Shown: positions 59,801 to 64,000 of the stretch, in pieces
Layout of the letters: each line of letters opens with the position of its first letter
Numbering within the stretch: position 1 is the stretch's first letter
Source: Epiperipatus broadwayi
Lineage: Eukaryota > Onychophora > Udeonychophora > Euonychophora > Peripatidae
Assembly: GCA_028023455.1 (NCBI GenBank)
Contig: JAQFVV010006712.1
Coordinates: forward strand, 189,799 to 253,798
Length of the DNA stretch: 64,000 nucleotides
Direction: 5' to 3'
Made by a program: the position numbers and the translations under genes
The notes under the pieces: generated by a model
The model's database searches: none
Seen by the model: the letters and a program-made list of their open reading frames with translations, nothing else
What the model was told of the DNA's origin: nothing

Positions 59801-62581
59801 CAGTCCTTATATTCATCCCCAACCAACTCTTCCATGATTTCTTCAACTTTTACTTTATATTCTTACAAATTATTCTTATCATTCATTCTCTATCCACAAT
59901 CCTTCCCTATCCTTTCTACTTTTATTATTATATTCCATCACATTATTAACATTTCTATTATAAAGAAATTATGATCACTATTGCATACTCTCTCTTCATT
60001 ATCAAACACTTTTTTTTTTTTACAAAAACTCCATCTAGTGACAGTAATAGTAAAATAATTAATAGACACAGATATCAATTTTTAATTATTGTTAAAAATT
60101 ATTTTGCAATTAAATTAAATAGGTGTTTAGTATTATTTCTCGCAATATGATCATCAATTTAAGCAGAAAATGAAAGTTTATAAAAAAAAGAAAAAACCAT
60201 CTGGTGTATGCAATTTCACATTTATTATAAAAAGTAGAAAAGTTTATTAACTCAGGTTGAAAGAATAAAAACATTTAAAAGTTATACTATTTTTTTTTTA
60301 TATGACAAAGCGTTGATTGGGAAGCGAAACCGGGCCAGCTGCTTGAAAGGCAGCTATGCTAACCGCTAGGCCACCAACGCTTGACAAAGTTATCCTATTA
60401 TACAAAGAGATATTAATTATCTAAGGTATTTTTATGATAAATCTCATGAAATATGTTAAATAAATTAAGAATATTTTAAAAATCAATTTATATAATTGTC
60501 TAAGAATGTATCACTTTTGAATATAGTGTTATCTTCCAAGACTTCCCCCGTCTCTCTGTTACAAAAGTAAATAATATATTCGCTGCAACTGGAAAACAAA
60601 ATTTATTATAATTCTTGAAAGATAATTTAACAGTCGGTGTTTGTAGTTTAAATAAATTCATTAATGTTAGCATTTAAAAAAACAAAAAATCACGTGGCAA
60701 TAGCAGAATGGTAAAATCCCCCGGAAATTTCAATTCCTACTGTATATGTCATATATTATTAATCTTAACAACCCTGCAAAGAACTAATAATATTTCTAAA
60801 GTAAAATAATCTTTAGGCAAAAATTTAGTAGGTGCTGAGGGACATTTTGTGACACTAAACACAGCCACCATAACACTAGTGAAAATACCAAGTTACAAAT
60901 GGAAAAGTAGTAGAATAAACAGGAGAAATACGAATTAGTTGTGCAAATATGTATTTAGTGTACAAATTGTTTTATAAAAATAAAGATTACGAATAAACAA
61001 GAAGAAAAAATAGAAAGTAATTTTTTTAAAAGAAGTGAAAAATTATAGTGAAATCCTATGCCACTGAAGGTTGGCATTTTGCTTTCCAGATTTATCATTG
61101 TATTCAGGTTGAGTTAATTTTGTTTAGTTTGTAGAATTGATTTTTTAAAACAACCTATATTATTTTGAGAAAATACGCAAAATAATTATTTTAATTTCAT
61201 TGTAAGGTTTCTTTTAAGTATTATTTTGTTTGAAACACACCCAAAAAATTATTTTCACTTTATTTTAGTCAAAAAGAAATTGATCATTTTCTCTGGTTTT
61301 ATTTTTTCTCTCAGCTCACAAAAAACCTCCATGTATTAAATTTCGATACTCATCATCTGCGTAATTATGCTAAAAAATCTAGCAGATGCTCAACATTTAA
61401 AAGCAGTATAAACTTTTAAAAAAATTTTTTTTTATAAATTTAACAAAATCTAGCACATTTGATCTGATTAAAAAATAACAGCTTTAAATCTCTAAAACTA
61501 TAAACTAAGAGATAAATCCGAAAATAAAATACTATCCGCCAATGCCATAGGATTGTAACATTCTGTCATAACCCTTTACTTTTTCAAAAAAAATTACTTG
61601 TATAACTACTTCATTTCATATTTTTTTCCTACTTGTTTATTTGTAACATTTATTTTTTTAAAAAAAATAATTTAAATAAATAATTTAAAGTTGTAATTAA
61701 TAATTTGTAAATCGCATACTCATTACGTAAGTAATATATGCGCCTAAAATGCGACAGTAGGGAACTCTACATATCTAAACACAAGATTAACGACTTTAAA
61801 AGACAAGAGCTTGCACAATTAATGGGTATTTTCATTCTTATTTATTTCTCTAATTAAATTTCTAAATTTTTTAGTCGTCCATTAATTGTAGTGCCATTTC
61901 TGAAAAAAAAAATGATTTTATTTTATTTTTAAATAATTTTCTTTACATACACACATTACTTTTGTTTATTTTCATTTGCAAAAAAAAAAAAACACATGCT
62001 CCCAGTACTTGTTCTATTTATCGCTTGATATTTTCAGTAGTTGTATGGTGGCTCCCCCAAGGTTAACAAATATGCCTCCGCATCTACTACCTGCTTATAT
62101 AATTTTCATATGCATATATTTATGAATCCTTTACAAATCAGATTTTTTTGAAGTCAACAACAGCTTTGCACCTTATATAAGTTCATTATTATCTGAAACT
62201 GCAAGCTAGTTAGATTGAAGATTTACTAAGATCATCATTAATGAAACTTTTCACCCTACAAAGTATCAATTAGTTTGAGTCTCGTGTAAGATCTTGTGGA
62301 CTCCGTGAAAATGATTCAATTTCATTCAGTTTGTAGATTAATATGGGTTGTTGTTTGCAAGTTTATTAAAATGACTTTTAGGTCTGATTTGGAAAGGATT
62401 CTTAGAGTATAGGCAAAGATTATTACTTCAGAAATGTATACTATGTATATATTACGTGTATAAAGCACAGATACATGTGATTAACCTTATGTTCTTCACC
62501 GATGGCTTTTATTTCTTTGATTACATTAGCATATTCTTCTTTTATTTCTTCAAGATTGTGAAGGATTTTTAAAGGATTCAT
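29748..62581 (-). CDS. SKA-family kinetochore protein-like gene, 7 exons
   Basis: Seven exons (62486-62581, 54276-54356, 46105-46210, 42037-42164, 41920-41960, 37060-37135, 29748-29813) have AG acceptors and GT donors. Their phases (0,0,1,0,2,0) join without a stop to 197 codons plus TAA. That is far beyond chance in this AT-rich DNA. Residues 1-59 are charged and heptad-like (MNPLKILHNLEEIKEEY...) and resemble the conserved C-terminal half of SKA2. Residues ~95-135 are an acidic/serine linker. Residues ~110-197 (ITEQEYNSV, KGKIKL, LSTQDM, SRLKVLQAL, KGDVRL) look like a winged helix comparable to the SKA1 microtubule-binding domain, but shorter. In known animals the SKA complex couples kinetochores to spindle microtubules. 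Family identity is my inference from remembered patterns. The first ATG follows a splice acceptor, so coding may begin in an exon outside the window. All introns are full of transposons except a 76-nt one. Confidence 0.62.
30100..31910. other. Intron DNA; poly-G tract
   Basis: Intron between exons G and F. A G13 run lies at about 30795-30808. No other feature recognised. Confidence 0.4.
31915..32720 (+). repeat. Tandem array of ~300-344 bp units, each with a TATA box
   Basis: Units start taatatatactaaggcaata at 31915, 32259 and 32555: unit 1 is 344 bp; unit 2 is 296 bp (about 48 bp lost between gtgaag and attaagtcc); unit 3 is cut at 32720. Each carries a strong TATA box in the same place (TATATAAATAGG at 32047-32058; CTATAAATAG at 32391-32400; TATATAAATAG near 32690). 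An end-to-start junction is repeated at 61682-61800. Possible terminal repeats of a retroelement or a satellite with its own promoter. Confidence 0.75.
33058..34100 (-). pseudogene. LINE family B, copy 2 (RT C-terminal half)
   Basis: Minus-strand frames: KIDCDELEEVNNYKYLVQSI, MDEINHRIKFGWSVF, LILKGNMPMCLKRKVFNKCV, then the tail with the AGHI-x-R motif. Upstream pieces near 33720-33960 hold the YADD-side sequence in broken form (CVRQSDSISPKLF near 33930). It sits in the F-G intron of the host gene, same strand as the gene. Inactive. Confidence 0.7.
34695..34992 (+). repeat. Tandem duplication, ~189-bp period
   Basis: gaattccattttctcgat...aagtccgatctgctta occurs at 34704-34806 and 34888-34992, about 85% alike. 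Not coding. Confidence 0.65.
35000..35850. other. Intron DNA without recognised feature
   Basis: No supported feature. Confidence 0.35.
35841..36412 (-). pseudogene. LINE family B, copy 3 (best RT tail)
   Basis: A 164-codon open minus frame: ILKGNMPMCLKRKVFNKCVL, LTYGSETWTLNRRSIQRLQT, RSMERCRLGVTRRDRKHN, IEKIKRLKWSWAGHIARRDD, RRPHVRWMDEIRK. This is the region after the RT domain in APE-type LINEs. The open frame suggests a fairly recent insertion. It is 5'-truncated at about 36412 and ends in a (GAT)n-like tail near 35855. Confidence 0.8.
36413..37055. other. Intron DNA without recognised feature
   Basis: The 60-codon frame at 36644 is not recognisable. Confidence 0.35.
37060..37135 (-). 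CDS. Exon F of SKA-like gene (76 nt)
   Basis: The sequence reads attttcag|TTCCGTG...CTCAAG|gtaaca on the minus strand. Entering in phase 2 it encodes SVLSTQDMTKLDMKITGATG then QSRLK. The local GC content is higher than the surrounding intron. Confidence 0.68.
37136..37890. other. Intron E-F, partly unassigned
   Basis: Short unrecognised frames. The segment at 37690-37790 (gtaaccatgctggaatgatg, then caaccattttgcac-like) resembles sequence at 45715-45790, so a small shared repeat is likely. Confidence 0.35.
37895..38128 (+). pseudogene. LINE family B 3' end, copy 4
   Basis: Reads GHIARRDNNRWIVEILNWIP, then RDCKTPRKRPHV, then a broken WMDEIRK and GDHPAVD-like end with a GAT-rich tail. Stops and small indels are present. 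Confidence 0.7.
38203..39066 (+). mobile_element. Mariner-like DNA transposon relic
   Basis: Imperfect terminal inverted repeats: tgagggggaatccaaaaata at the left against the complement of ttttgggtactcccttg at the right, flanked by TA on both sides as for Tc1/mariner insertion. Inside, a broken frame contains MTEKFEQ, the usual start of a mariner-type helix-turn-helix region (near 38370). The body is only about 860 bp and full of stops. Confidence 0.65.
39291..39352 (-). repeat. tRNA-derived short repeat, copy 2
   Basis: Minus strand: GCGTTGGTGGCC-like start, a D-arm-like stretch, anticodon arm AACTGC-CTTACAA-GTAGTT (UAC), cccgggttcc. Truncated after the B box. Same family as 7333-7414 and 60305-60388. 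Confidence 0.55.
39650..39725 (-). repeat. Repeat fragment with hammerhead-like core
   Basis: Minus strand: CUGAUGA - UAAUC...GAUUA (5-bp stem II, long loop) - G GAAAC UAUU. Stem I does not pair and the triplet is off. Recorded only as a relic of the same signature. Confidence 0.3.
39726..41915. other. Intron E-F DNA without recognised feature
   Basis: No element recognised. The short frames at 40739-40927 and 40990-41271 have no known motif. Confidence 0.3.
41920..41960 (-). CDS. Exon E of SKA-like gene (41 nt micro-exon)
   Basis: A 41-nt exon between tttttag|GTATAT and AAAGG|gtaagtaag. The donor is a strong consensus site. It is separated from exon D by a 76-nt intron, the only short intron of the gene. 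It encodes VYCQLHNYFKDNK plus two bases of a Gly codon, likely the second helix of the domain. Confidence 0.62.
42037..42164 (-). CDS. Exon D of SKA-like gene (128 nt)
   Basis: A polypyrimidine-rich acceptor (ttttttttttag) precedes TTAAGG, and the donor is TTG|gtatga. It enters in phase 1 and leaves in phase 0. It encodes a linker and then the start of the putative winged helix (EFVGITEQEYNSVSSLIKG). This opening resembles the start of the SKA1 microtubule-binding domain. Confidence 0.7.
42365..44470 (+). pseudogene. LINE family B, copy 5 (endonuclease and RT, 5' part)
   Basis: The longest copy. The N-terminal frame 42435-42671 has an APE-type endonuclease start (DTYNSKTLSSEGRLQELEKE, GLCKLRRKCEERIDLKSGN). 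Then come IIQVY-like, IMGDFNAGI (42845-42875) and NILNKFNTGSD-type pieces. The RT follows in broken frames: NVIVILIFKKADKEDNRNY, VSLLSVLSKIFT, FIDYEKAF and HFADN (in place of YADD) near 44310. Interrupted at ~44470 by another insertion; resumes at 45062. Inactive. Confidence 0.7.
44471..45061. mobile_element. ~590-bp insertion inside LINE family B
   Basis: The LINE frame stops in KKKIKIDN and resumes with MIDNNELEEV. The flanks attgataat and attgataat suggest a target duplication. The insert contains a minus-strand signature near 44580-44610 (degenerate CUGAAGA - hairpin - AAAACGUU), family D copy 3 (44770-44895) and family G copy 2 (44930-45060). Confidence 0.5.
44770..44895 (-). repeat. Repeat family D, copy 3
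   Basis: Minus strand GCTCACATGACAATGGTGAA and TAATGTATGGAAACCAATAA, matching 715-805 and the minus strand of 224-330. Confidence 0.55.
45062..45590 (+). pseudogene. LINE family B, copy 5 (3' part after insertion)
   Basis: Continues the interrupted LINE: NNELEEVSNYKNLDQNI, INH-like, KLKWSAFGR, then WVREQMDIADIIEKLK, WVGHIAKKD, RKKPSVREINKIR, and WIKSGDIHPTVD with a GATGACGAT-type tail. Confidence 0.65.
45600..46100. other. Intron C-D DNA; AC/TA microsatellite
   Basis: An (AC)n(AT)n tract lies near 46038-46060. Otherwise unassigned. Confidence 0.4.
46105..46210 (-). CDS. Exon C of SKA-like gene (106 nt)
   Basis: The sequence reads cttattatag|TTAGAT...GAATCTG|gtgagta on the minus strand, with a near-consensus donor. 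It encodes LDGNIAEELTQLMIASG and then a Ser/Thr-rich linker (SDISPTKES). It ends in phase 1. Confidence 0.7.
46757..46827 (-). ncRNA. Type-I hammerhead ribozyme candidate (family A2-like)
   Basis: Minus strand: CUUUC...CCUUUA - CUGAGGU - GAGC(CAACUA)GCUC - GAAAA - CC AU GGUC - UAAAGG...GAAAG. Proximal stem I CCUUUA/UAAAGG (six pairs), distal CUUUC/GAAAG (five), stem II GAGC/GCUC (four), stem III ACC/GGU (three), triplet GUC (cleavage after the C paired to plus 46779). Two core deviations: A9 is U and there is one extra A after GAAA. Confidence 0.55.
46990..47130 (-). repeat. Family A repeat, copy 9 (decayed)
   Basis: atggcaaaccctccttagta at the left and gtgcctaaaatatgtatcta inside match the family A body. 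The ribozyme half is lost (ends ttagttcatggt). Confidence 0.6.
47158..47722 (+). repeat. Direct duplication of a ~235-bp unit
   Basis: aaatcatttttatatagcgcgatgtttgta...gcgtgaatatattaaataa at 47158-47394 recurs at 47490-47722, about 97% alike. Each unit has a short hairpin AGATAGAatggcCATCTATCT. An inverted partial copy (tcttcaaagcgcatgtgcat) follows at 47743-47785. Confidence 0.8.
47786..48755. other. Intron DNA; unrecognised ORF
   Basis: The 132-codon plus frame 47752-48150 starts within the inverted partial repeat and has no recognised motif. Probably chance. Confidence 0.3.
48758..49050 (-). repeat. Family A hammerhead repeat, copy 10
   Basis: From gaggcaaaactctccatac to the centre segment and tgttttcaattcaagctcatt. 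Includes an intact-core hammerhead (separate entry). Confidence 0.8.
48853..48911 (-). ncRNA. Hammerhead ribozyme candidate (family A, copy 10)
   Basis: Minus strand: UCCUCA - CUGAUGA - A AGC(CACAA)GCC A - GAAAC UA GUC - UGGGAA, then UAUUGGAU. Core, stem III and triplet intact. One mismatch in inner stem I (C facing A); outer AUCUAA/UUGGAU has five of six pairs including one U-G. Confidence 0.58.
49140..49552. repeat. Family A foldback element, copy 11
   Basis: ttaaaccattaaatatcacatg at the left, gagttttgcctctgt at the right. The plus-sense hammerhead at 49393-49453 keeps AUCCAA/UAUUG-type stem I and GUC, but the core reads CUGAUCA (G8 changed), so it is dead. Confidence 0.78.
49560..50215 (+). 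pseudogene. LINE family F 3' end, copy 2
   Basis: Reads WDDCVRRIVECYSGKKWDRR, RIDALIKNRELERWRTSMES, SLLFKTRTAS, NGDLVCKLC-like with a lost Cys, LLITECKCLQPERV, MLWENKYKTNDCTENEFLVF. Matches the minus copy at 57370-60000 step by step. Ends in catcatcatc. Confidence 0.75.
50220..51890. other. Intron B-C DNA; isolated hammerhead-like hairpin
   Basis: At 51152-51180 CCGAGGA - GGCUGU(UAA)ACAGUC - GAAAC has a strong 6-bp stem II, but U4 is changed and stems I/III are absent. TA tracts near 50370. Nothing else recognised. Confidence 0.4.
51905..52162 (+). repeat. Family A hammerhead repeat, copy 12
   Basis: Short form like copy 4: a left arm (gtttataaacaaggaaaaactctcc) is joined to CACTGACGA. The core is at 52006-52012, GAAAC UA GUC at 52026-52035, and the body ends gagagttttgccttgttta. 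Stem I is reduced to about 3 pairs. Shares with copy 4 the exact join and the CTGACGA variant, so the two form a subfamily. Confidence 0.78.
52170..54270. other. Intron A/B region DNA, mostly unassigned
   Basis: A-rich sequence, with a short tandem of tatatatagaataacaccc near 53600-53650. The frames at 53693 and 54049 are not recognisable. Confidence 0.35.
54276..54356 (-). CDS. Exon B of SKA-like gene (27 codons)
   Basis: The sequence reads attctag|CTTCTC...CAGCCG|gtaag on the minus strand. It encodes 27 residues, LLKSEIQQLL to QEATNQP, and continues the coiled coil in phase 0/0. It lies between two 8-kb introns. Confidence 0.68.
54836..54992. repeat. MITE-like inverted repeat
   Basis: ttactaacacagtttttattagcaattcttaa at the left pairs with ttaagaattactaataaaaactgttagtaa at the right across an ~85-bp centre that is itself partly palindromic (gacatgcatatgg, cagtgcatgtc). 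Likely a small non-autonomous DNA transposon. Confidence 0.7.
55000..57350. other. Intron A-B DNA without recognised feature
   Basis: A TA tract near 55730. The frame at 56858-57040 is not recognisable. Confidence 0.3.
57370..60000 (-). pseudogene. LINE family F, longest copy (RT to 3' end)
   Basis: Read on the minus strand in broken frames. A helical region contains KKLKSVKARGLDGMD (59234-59416), the finger/palm start of a LINE RT. Next come SLFVVTQLTD, RVFVDIEKAYVRVNRNRLW (near 58900) and NGVGLRCRYPMSPIL (near 58720), the usual G-x-R-Q-G-x-P-x-S-P-x-L box in altered form, then CAEDM in place of the catalytic YADD (near 58545). After the RT lie CVRRIVDCYSNKEWDRRIDA (57863-58060) and a Cys knuckle CKLCKEGIENIRYLLIECKC (57640-57760). 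The 3' tail is shared with 6289-6535. Inactive. Confidence 0.75.
60305..60388 (-). repeat. tRNA-derived short repeat, copy 3 (most complete)
   Basis: Minus strand: GCGTTGG-TG-GCCTAGCGGTTAGC, an anticodon arm GCTGC-CTTTCAA-GCAGC (UUC in anticodon position, Glu-like), a T-arm-like cccggtttcg, and CAACGC closing the acceptor stem. The T arm is imperfect, and this family recurs with another anticodon, so I call it a SINE-like tRNA relic. Confidence 0.6.
60390..61680. other. Intron DNA without recognised feature
   Basis: No supported feature. Confidence 0.35.
61682..61800 (+). repeat. Diverged junction of the TATA-box tandem repeat
   Basis: aagttgtaattaataatttg...cattacgtaagtaatatatg matches the end of one unit joined to the start of the next at 32250-32270. 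It continues cctaaaatgcgacagtaggg, ctctacat, aacacaag, as in the unit head. A single decayed head-to-tail junction 29 kb from the array. Confidence 0.55.
61801..62485. other. Intron DNA without recognised feature
   Basis: No supported feature. Confidence 0.35.
62486..62581 (-). CDS. Exon A of SKA-like gene (32 codons)
   Basis: The sequence reads ctattttag|ATG...CATAAG|gttaat on the minus strand. It encodes 32 residues beginning MNPLKILHNLEEIKEEY and ending AIGEEHK, with coiled-coil character. The NP-L-L-IK-Y spacing resembles the middle of SKA2. The exon is phase 0 at its 3' end. It may be the first coding exon after a 5'UTR intron, or an internal exon; vertebrate SKA2 has about 50-60 residues before this point. 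Confidence 0.65.
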
Positions 62582-63480
62582 CTAAAATAGAAAAAATAAT
62601 CAATATATAATTAAAACAGAATGTGTGTGAGTTGATTTAAAACTTAAAACATTGTTTATCGAATGCACATAAGAAAGTGTGTCAAGAAATTATTATGCTC
62701 AGAAAATATACAAAGACCACAACTTGACTGATTTTTAATATCCTTTCTAAGTATTTATATGACTTTCATTAAAACTGATGAGTAAAATGAGTAATAAGAC
62801 AACAAATATAAAATAAAAACCATGACCAGCCATCTACTTAAGATGTTAGGCAAAAATTTATAGGTAGCAATTGCTCTTAAAAAAAAAAGGATTTTCAATT
62901 TCTATCTTGATAGTTAGCTGTATATTACTCAAATATAACACAAATTGGGATTTTTTGGAAACTGAACAGAAATTAATCTTTTTTCTCAGAGAAGTCTTGT
63001 AATCATTTTCTGCCTTATATATAATAATGTGTCATACCTATCATTCAGCAAATATTCAAACTTTCACAGAATCTATTATATGCTATATCGTAACTGGTCA
63101 TCATATGCCAAGAAACCAATTTTTTTGCAATGCTGACTTAACAGCCTTGATATAAGCAAATACCATTATTTCAAAAATCCTGATTGCTTAAAGTTGTTTG
63201 ACAATTATTTCATTTGACAAAGCTCGAAGATGACATTCTTTGATTATTATTTCTTAACAACATATTTAATATGTTAAGACACTTGTTTTACAATCTTTCT
63301 TTACTTTATCTTTTTAGATTAACTCTACAGTTCCAATATAATACTATTAAAGATAATTACTGTTCTTTCTCATTTTTAGGTTCAAGTTCTAGGGAAAGGA
63401 AAAATAATGTCCCTAAATAATATAGGTAGTTCTTTTTTGTATAATTTCTACATGCCTAAACCTATACTTAAATAAATATA
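62582..63480. other. Region upstream of exon A, unassigned
   Basis: I looked for an upstream minus-strand exon ending in a phase-0 donor and found none that I can support. Confidence 0.3.
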
Positions 63481-63487
63481 TATATAT

Positions 63488-63645
63488 GTCATATTATTAT
63501 TACTATTTGTGGGATATTCCGTGTAGTGAAAAAGCTAAATGCTGACGTTTCAGTACAATATCAAGTACTTGATATTGTACTGAAACGTCAGCATTTAGCT
63601 TTTTCACTACACGGAATATCCCGCAAATAGTAATAATAATATGAC
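63488..63645. repeat. Near-perfect 158-bp palindrome
   Basis: Arms 63488-63566 and 63567-63645 meet without spacer at AAGT|ACTT. I see a single mismatch (tttgtggg versus cccgcaaa). Arms contain gctgacgtttcagtac and tagtgaaaaagctaaa. A foldback element of recent origin, or an assembly or cloning hairpin. Confidence 0.85.
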
Positions 63646-64000
63646 ATCTTTTATCCGTGAAAATATTAGAATTAATATATATATATATATTGAACCTGAT
63701 TGAAATCCGATTAAGTTTTTAATTTTCACTAAACTTAATTTTTGTTAAATCTTATTTAATGTTTAAAATTTTATTATTATTTAAAAAAGAATACGTATAT
63801 CAAAATACACAAGTGTTTATATGTAAAACGGATCATTTTAAAGTTTATCGATTTATTTTAAAATAGTTTTCATATACCGCTTGTTTTTACTTTAAATCAA
63901 TTAATTAAAAAACAAGCAACCTAGCTAATTACATTCCTGTGGCTTTTATTTTAAAGAGCAGAGATTTGATTTTTATGTAGTTGTTTTCGTTTCAATAATC

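Noticed and set aside
60305-60388. Functional tRNA-Glu
   Set aside because: T arm imperfect and the same sequence family recurs with another anticodon, so a tRNA-derived repeat fits better.
63550-63600. Hammerhead in the palindrome (GAAACGUC)
   Set aside because: No CUGANGA at the right distance and no loop possible in stem III.

Overview
Organism. The window is AT-rich animal nuclear DNA, probably from an invertebrate. Evidence: GT-AG spliceosomal introns several kilobases long, two families of APE/RT-type LINE, a Penelope-like element (PLE), a Ty3/gypsy remnant, a mariner-like relic and tRNA-derived short repeats. There is no operon structure, rRNA, CRISPR or intact long ORF. I cannot name the species. 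A 500-N assembly gap lies at 17576-18075.

Host gene. Only one host gene can be supported, and it runs on the minus strand across the right half (62581 down to 29748). Seven small exons (96, 81, 106, 128, 41, 76 and 66 nt) join in frame across six GT-AG introns (8.1 kb, 8.1 kb, 3.9 kb, 76 nt, 4.8 kb, 7.2 kb) to 197 residues and a stop. The first part resembles the coiled coil of SKA2. The last part resembles a winged helix of the SKA1 microtubule-binding type. The product is therefore probably a SKA-family kinetochore protein. The exon at 62486-62581 starts with ATG directly after a splice acceptor, so an upstream exon may lie outside the window.

Repeats. Most of the rest is decayed mobile DNA. 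From left to right: hammerhead repeat family A (about 11 copies, many foldback); LINE pieces at 2.4-3.0, 5.4 and 6.3 kb; a PLE with RT and GIY-YIG at 9.4-11.9 kb; a gypsy gag-protease-RT-RNase H remnant at 12.2-14.9 kb (minus); more family A at 19-22 kb; a second PLE relic at 25-26.6 kb (minus); a tandem array with TATA boxes at 31.9-32.7 kb; LINE family B at 17, 28.7, 33-34, 36, 38 and 42.4-45.6 kb; a mariner-like relic at 38.2-39.1 kb; a direct duplication at 47.2-47.7 kb; LINE family F at 6.3, 49.6-50.2 and 57.4-60 kb; and a near-perfect 158-bp palindrome at 63.5 kb.

Main finding. At least three repeat families here carry a type-I hammerhead ribozyme layout: CUGANGA, a stem-II hairpin, GAAA, a 2-3 bp stem III, a cleavage triplet, and a long stem I that pairs. 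Several copies look intact on paper. In foldback copies, transcripts of either strand would contain one ribozyme. Hammerheads are established in Penelope-like elements and in retrozymes. Their density here and their spread over unrelated families make this the part most worth following up.
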